Shown here: positions 4,976 to 6,768 of the stretch, piece after piece | Layout of the letters: each line of letters begins with the position of its first letter | Position numbering within the stretch: position 1 is the first letter of the stretch | Translations under genes and position numbers: made by a program | The notes under the pieces: generated by a model | Told to the model about the DNA's origin: nothing | Database searches by the model: none | Seen by the model: only the letters and a program-made list of their open reading frames with translations | Source: Lentisphaeria bacterium UBA1829 | GTDB taxonomy: Bacteria; Verrucomicrobiota; Lentisphaeria; Victivallales; UBA1829 | NCBI GenBank assembly: GCA_002338895.1 | Contig: DDJH01000215.1 | Location: 4,056 to 10,823, forward strand | Length of the DNA: 6,768 nucleotides | Reading direction: 5' to 3'

Positions 4976-5848
4976 ATGGACAGTCTGGACGCAATCAGGA
5001 AACTCGTTGCGGATCCTCCGGTCATTGCCGAAAAAGACCAGTATTTGATAAAATTTGCATTGACGGAAGAGGAAATAGAATCTGTATTCCGCCTGCGTTA
5101 TAATGTGTTCAATCTGGAACAGGGAAAAGGACTCAAGAATCTGCAGGGAGGGATCGACAAGGATGAATTCGACGATCACTGCCTGCACCTGATTGTGGTC
5201 CGCAAAGACGACGATCAGGTTGTCGGAACCTACCGGATCCATTTCGGCTCGATTGCCCTGCACTCCAAACTGGGATTTTACTCGGAACAGGAGTACCGGA
5301 TCGACGGACTGGCGCCGATTGCTCCGCTGGCAATTGAAGTAGGACGGACCTGCGTGGCCCCCGATTCCCGCAACGGAAGCGTTGTGGCACTGCTGTGGAG
5401 CGGGATTTCCGCCCTGATCTACCGGAGCCGCCAGAGATATCTGCTCGGATGCGTCAGTCTTGAAACGACGGAACCGGCAGACGGCTGGCTGATCTATGAC
5501 GAACTGAAACGCCGCAACGATCTTTCCGAAGAGGTTCACGCCTATCCCCGTCCGGATTTCCGGATGGAACGACCCGGGGAATCGGAGATGGTGGCGGCCG
5601 CGGCGGCGACCCCCTCCATCCGGGCGCTGATGCCCCCGCTTCTGAAAGGATATCTGCGACTGGGAGCAAAGATCTGCGGAGAACCGGTCTTTGACCGCAA
5701 GTTCGGAACGATCGACTTTTTCATTCTTCTGGACGTTGCCCAGCTTCCGCAGCGCTACTCCCGGCATTTCAACGTGGAATTGACAGCCCGGCAGACAGGA
5801 ACTCCGGCCGGAGAAACCGCAAACCGCGCCTGCAACTCTCCATGCTGA
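4976..5848 (+). CDS. olsB: OlsB-family acyl-ACP:amino acid N-acyltransferase (ornithine/glycine lipid synthesis)
   Basis: OlsB/GlsB enzymes transfer a 3-hydroxyacyl chain from ACP to the amino group of ornithine or glycine, giving the lyso-aminolipid. This 290-residue GNAT-fold protein carries the family blocks: LRYNVFNLEQG (40-50), DEFDDHCLHLIV (63-74), VVGTYR (82-87), GFYSEQEY (100-107), EVGRTCVAPDSRN (121-133), LLGCVSL (156-162) and the far C-terminal PPLLKGYLRLGA plus FDRKFGTIDFFILL (239-252). The last two separate OlsB-like proteins from short autoinducer-synthase-like GNATs. It has no signal peptide or obvious membrane segment and should work at the inner face of the membrane. The following acyltransferase gene overlaps by 7 bases, the usual OlsB-OlsA pairing. 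Amino-acid substrate cannot be read from the sequence. A glycine lipid (GlsB, as in Bacteroides) is as possible as ornithine. Confidence 0.8.
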   Translation: MDSLDAIRKLVADPPVIAEKDQYLIKFALTEEEIESVFRLRYNVFNLEQGKGLKNLQGGIDKDEFDDHCLHLIVVRKDDDQVVGTYRIHFGSIALHSKLGFYSEQEYRIDGLAPIAPLAIEVGRTCVAPDSRNGSVVALLWSGISALIYRSRQRYLLGCVSLETTEPADGWLIYDELKRRNDLSEEVHAYPRPDFRMERPGESEMVAAAAATPSIRALMPPLLKGYLRLGAKICGEPVFDRKFGTIDFFILLDVAQLPQRYSRHFNVELTARQTGTPAGETANRACNSPC

Positions 5849-6609
5849 CCTTCGGACGGAAAATAGTCAGGATTTTTCTTCTGCTGATCTGGTTTCCAGT
5901 CATGCTGGCGAAAGCGCTGGTGCTCCATATCGGGAAAAAACCGGATGAGAGGATTGCGCTGGGAGCGGAGCTGGCGGGGGAATGGGCCCGGGGGATTCTG
6001 CGGATTCTGAATATCCGCATTGTCCGCCACGGAGAGTTTCCGGAGGAGAAGGGGATTCTGCTGGTTTCCAATCATCAGAGCTATGTGGACATTCTGGTGC
6101 ATGCGTCGCTGACGGGAATCCGGTTTGCGCCGAAAAAGGAGATCCGGAAATGGTTTCTTCTGGGGCCGTACATCGAATTGTCGCATCCGGTCTGGATCGA
6201 CCGGAAATCCCCGGCGAAATCGCGGGCGACGCTGAACGAATTTGAACGCACGCTGAACCTTGGGGTGCCGCTGATTGTGTATCCGGAAGGGACCACGACC
6301 GACGGGAAGCACGGTCTTCTTCCGTTCAAATCGACCCCGTTTGAAGCGGTGCTCAAAGATCATAACCCCCTGCTTCCGCTGATTACGATCTATCATGTTC
6401 CGGAGGGGGAAATGAATCCGGCATGGTATGGGGATCAGACACTTCTTCCGCATGTCTGGACACTGCTCGGGATCCGGGAGATCCGGGTGGACATCTATTC
6501 GTGCGGACTTCTCCATCCGCACGACATGGGGCGAAAAGAACTTGCCGTGCAGGTCCGGGAACGGATGCTGAAGGTTTATCGGGAACATACAGGAATCGAG
6601 GCTTCATGA
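5842..6609 (+). CDS. plsC: PlsC/OlsA-family O-acyltransferase, probable second step of aminolipid synthesis
   Basis: Members esterify a hydroxyl on a lyso-lipid using acyl-ACP or acyl-CoA. This 255-residue protein has an N-terminal hydrophobic anchor (about 8-28), the catalytic NHQSYVD (77-83, NHx4D with His78 and Asp83), VWIDR (117-121), YPEGTTTDG (147-155) and PFKSTPFEAV (161-170). The EGT-x-DG and PFKS-x-x-F forms, with WYGDQTLLPHVW (195-206), resemble OlsA-type enzymes more than housekeeping PlsC, whose motif is FKxGxF. Together with the overlapping OlsB-like gene, the likely job is O-acylation of lyso-ornithine or lyso-glycine lipid at the inner membrane. A phosphatidic-acid role (classical PlsC) cannot be excluded. 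There is no good Shine-Dalgarno before ATG 5842, so initiation probably depends on translation of the upstream gene. Confidence 0.85.
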   Translation: MLTFGRKIVRIFLLLIWFPVMLAKALVLHIGKKPDERIALGAELAGEWARGILRILNIRIVRHGEFPEEKGILLVSNHQSYVDILVHASLTGIRFAPKKEIRKWFLLGPYIELSHPVWIDRKSPAKSRATLNEFERTLNLGVPLIVYPEGTTTDGKHGLLPFKSTPFEAVLKDHNPLLPLITIYHVPEGEMNPAWYGDQTLLPHVWTLLGIREIRVDIYSCGLLHPHDMGRKELAVQVRERMLKVYREHTGIEAS

Positions 6610-6768
6610 TGAATCGCGAACTGTGGAATGAGATGGCGGCAAGTGCCAATGTGTTCTTTCTGCGCAAACTGCCGAGCGGAGAGGCGGAACCGCAGGCGGC
6701 GCTGTTTCCGCTGGTCGGAACCGGAGTGGGACTGATCTGCACGCTGGGAGCCCTGGTGGGGGGAATCC
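6606..6768 (+). CDS. cobS: Probable CobS (adenosylcobinamide-GDP ribazoletransferase), N-terminal fragment cut by window edge
   Basis: The visible 54 residues run from a charged amphipathic start through FFLRKLPSGE (17-26) to ALFPLVGTGVGLICTLGALVGG, the start of a membrane segment. CobS begins the same way: an x-x-FLTRLPxP element, then FPLxGxxxG leading into the first transmembrane helix. The spacer between these elements is about ten residues shorter than usual, and the catalytic DGLADxxDG region lies outside the window. CobS joins the lower ligand to the corrin ring in the last steps of cobalamin assembly. The start overlaps the previous stop as ATGA, and ATG 6609 is an alternative. No other cobalamin gene is visible, so this rests on a short motif match. 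Confidence 0.5.
   Translation, partial: MMNRELWNEMAASANVFFLRKLPSGEAEPQAALFPLVGTGVGLICTLGALVGGI

Overview
The window is a dense, plus-strand-only stretch of bacterial chromosome with moderately high GC. No rRNA, tRNA, CRISPR array or insertion sequence is visible. The gene content is a clan GH-A-type intracellular glycoside hydrolase with WW-F-x-x-W motifs, an mraZ-led division cluster without rsmH beside it, and OlsB/PlsC-type aminolipid acyltransferases. This suggests a free-living or gut PVC-group bacterium, most likely Lentisphaerota (Victivallis-like). The taxonomic call is inference from gene style, not from a marker gene.

Layout. (1) Positions 1-66 are the last 21 codons of an unidentified gene. 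(2) Positions 67-281 are a leader with two perfect palindromes (114-123 and 146-162) and a perfect 10-bp hairpin (222-250), all of which could control the next gene. (3) Positions 282-2129 encode a cytoplasmic glycoside hydrolase. Its unit ends at a second inverted repeat and then a clear intrinsic terminator (2197-2238). (4) Positions 2275-4896 hold a small division module: a promoter overlaid by five GGA cores on an exact 10-bp period (a probable MraZ-binding box), then mraZ, a small FtsL-position membrane protein, an FtsI-like protein that stops where the transpeptidase domain should begin, and ftsW. The last three genes are joined by short stop/start overlaps. (5) Positions 4893-6609 are a second unit with its own probable promoter and a strong ribosome binding site. 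It encodes an OlsB-family N-acyltransferase and a PlsC/OlsA-family O-acyltransferase, the pair that builds acylated amino-acid lipids (ornithine or glycine lipids). (6) From 6606 to the window end is the start of a probable cobS (cobalamin biosynthesis), joined to the acyltransferase gene by an ATGA overlap.

How the genes work together. MraZ probably represses its own promoter and so sets expression of the FtsL-like, pedestal-only and FtsW proteins, which would form the septal glycan polymerase. The striking point is that the FtsI-like member keeps the membrane anchor and the pedestal domain that contacts SEDS polymerases, but has no room for the catalytic transpeptidase domain. FtsW keeps its catalytic Asp. 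The window may therefore encode a polymerase-plus-activator module with the crosslinking enzyme supplied from elsewhere. The lipid genes form a separate envelope-related unit directly downstream.
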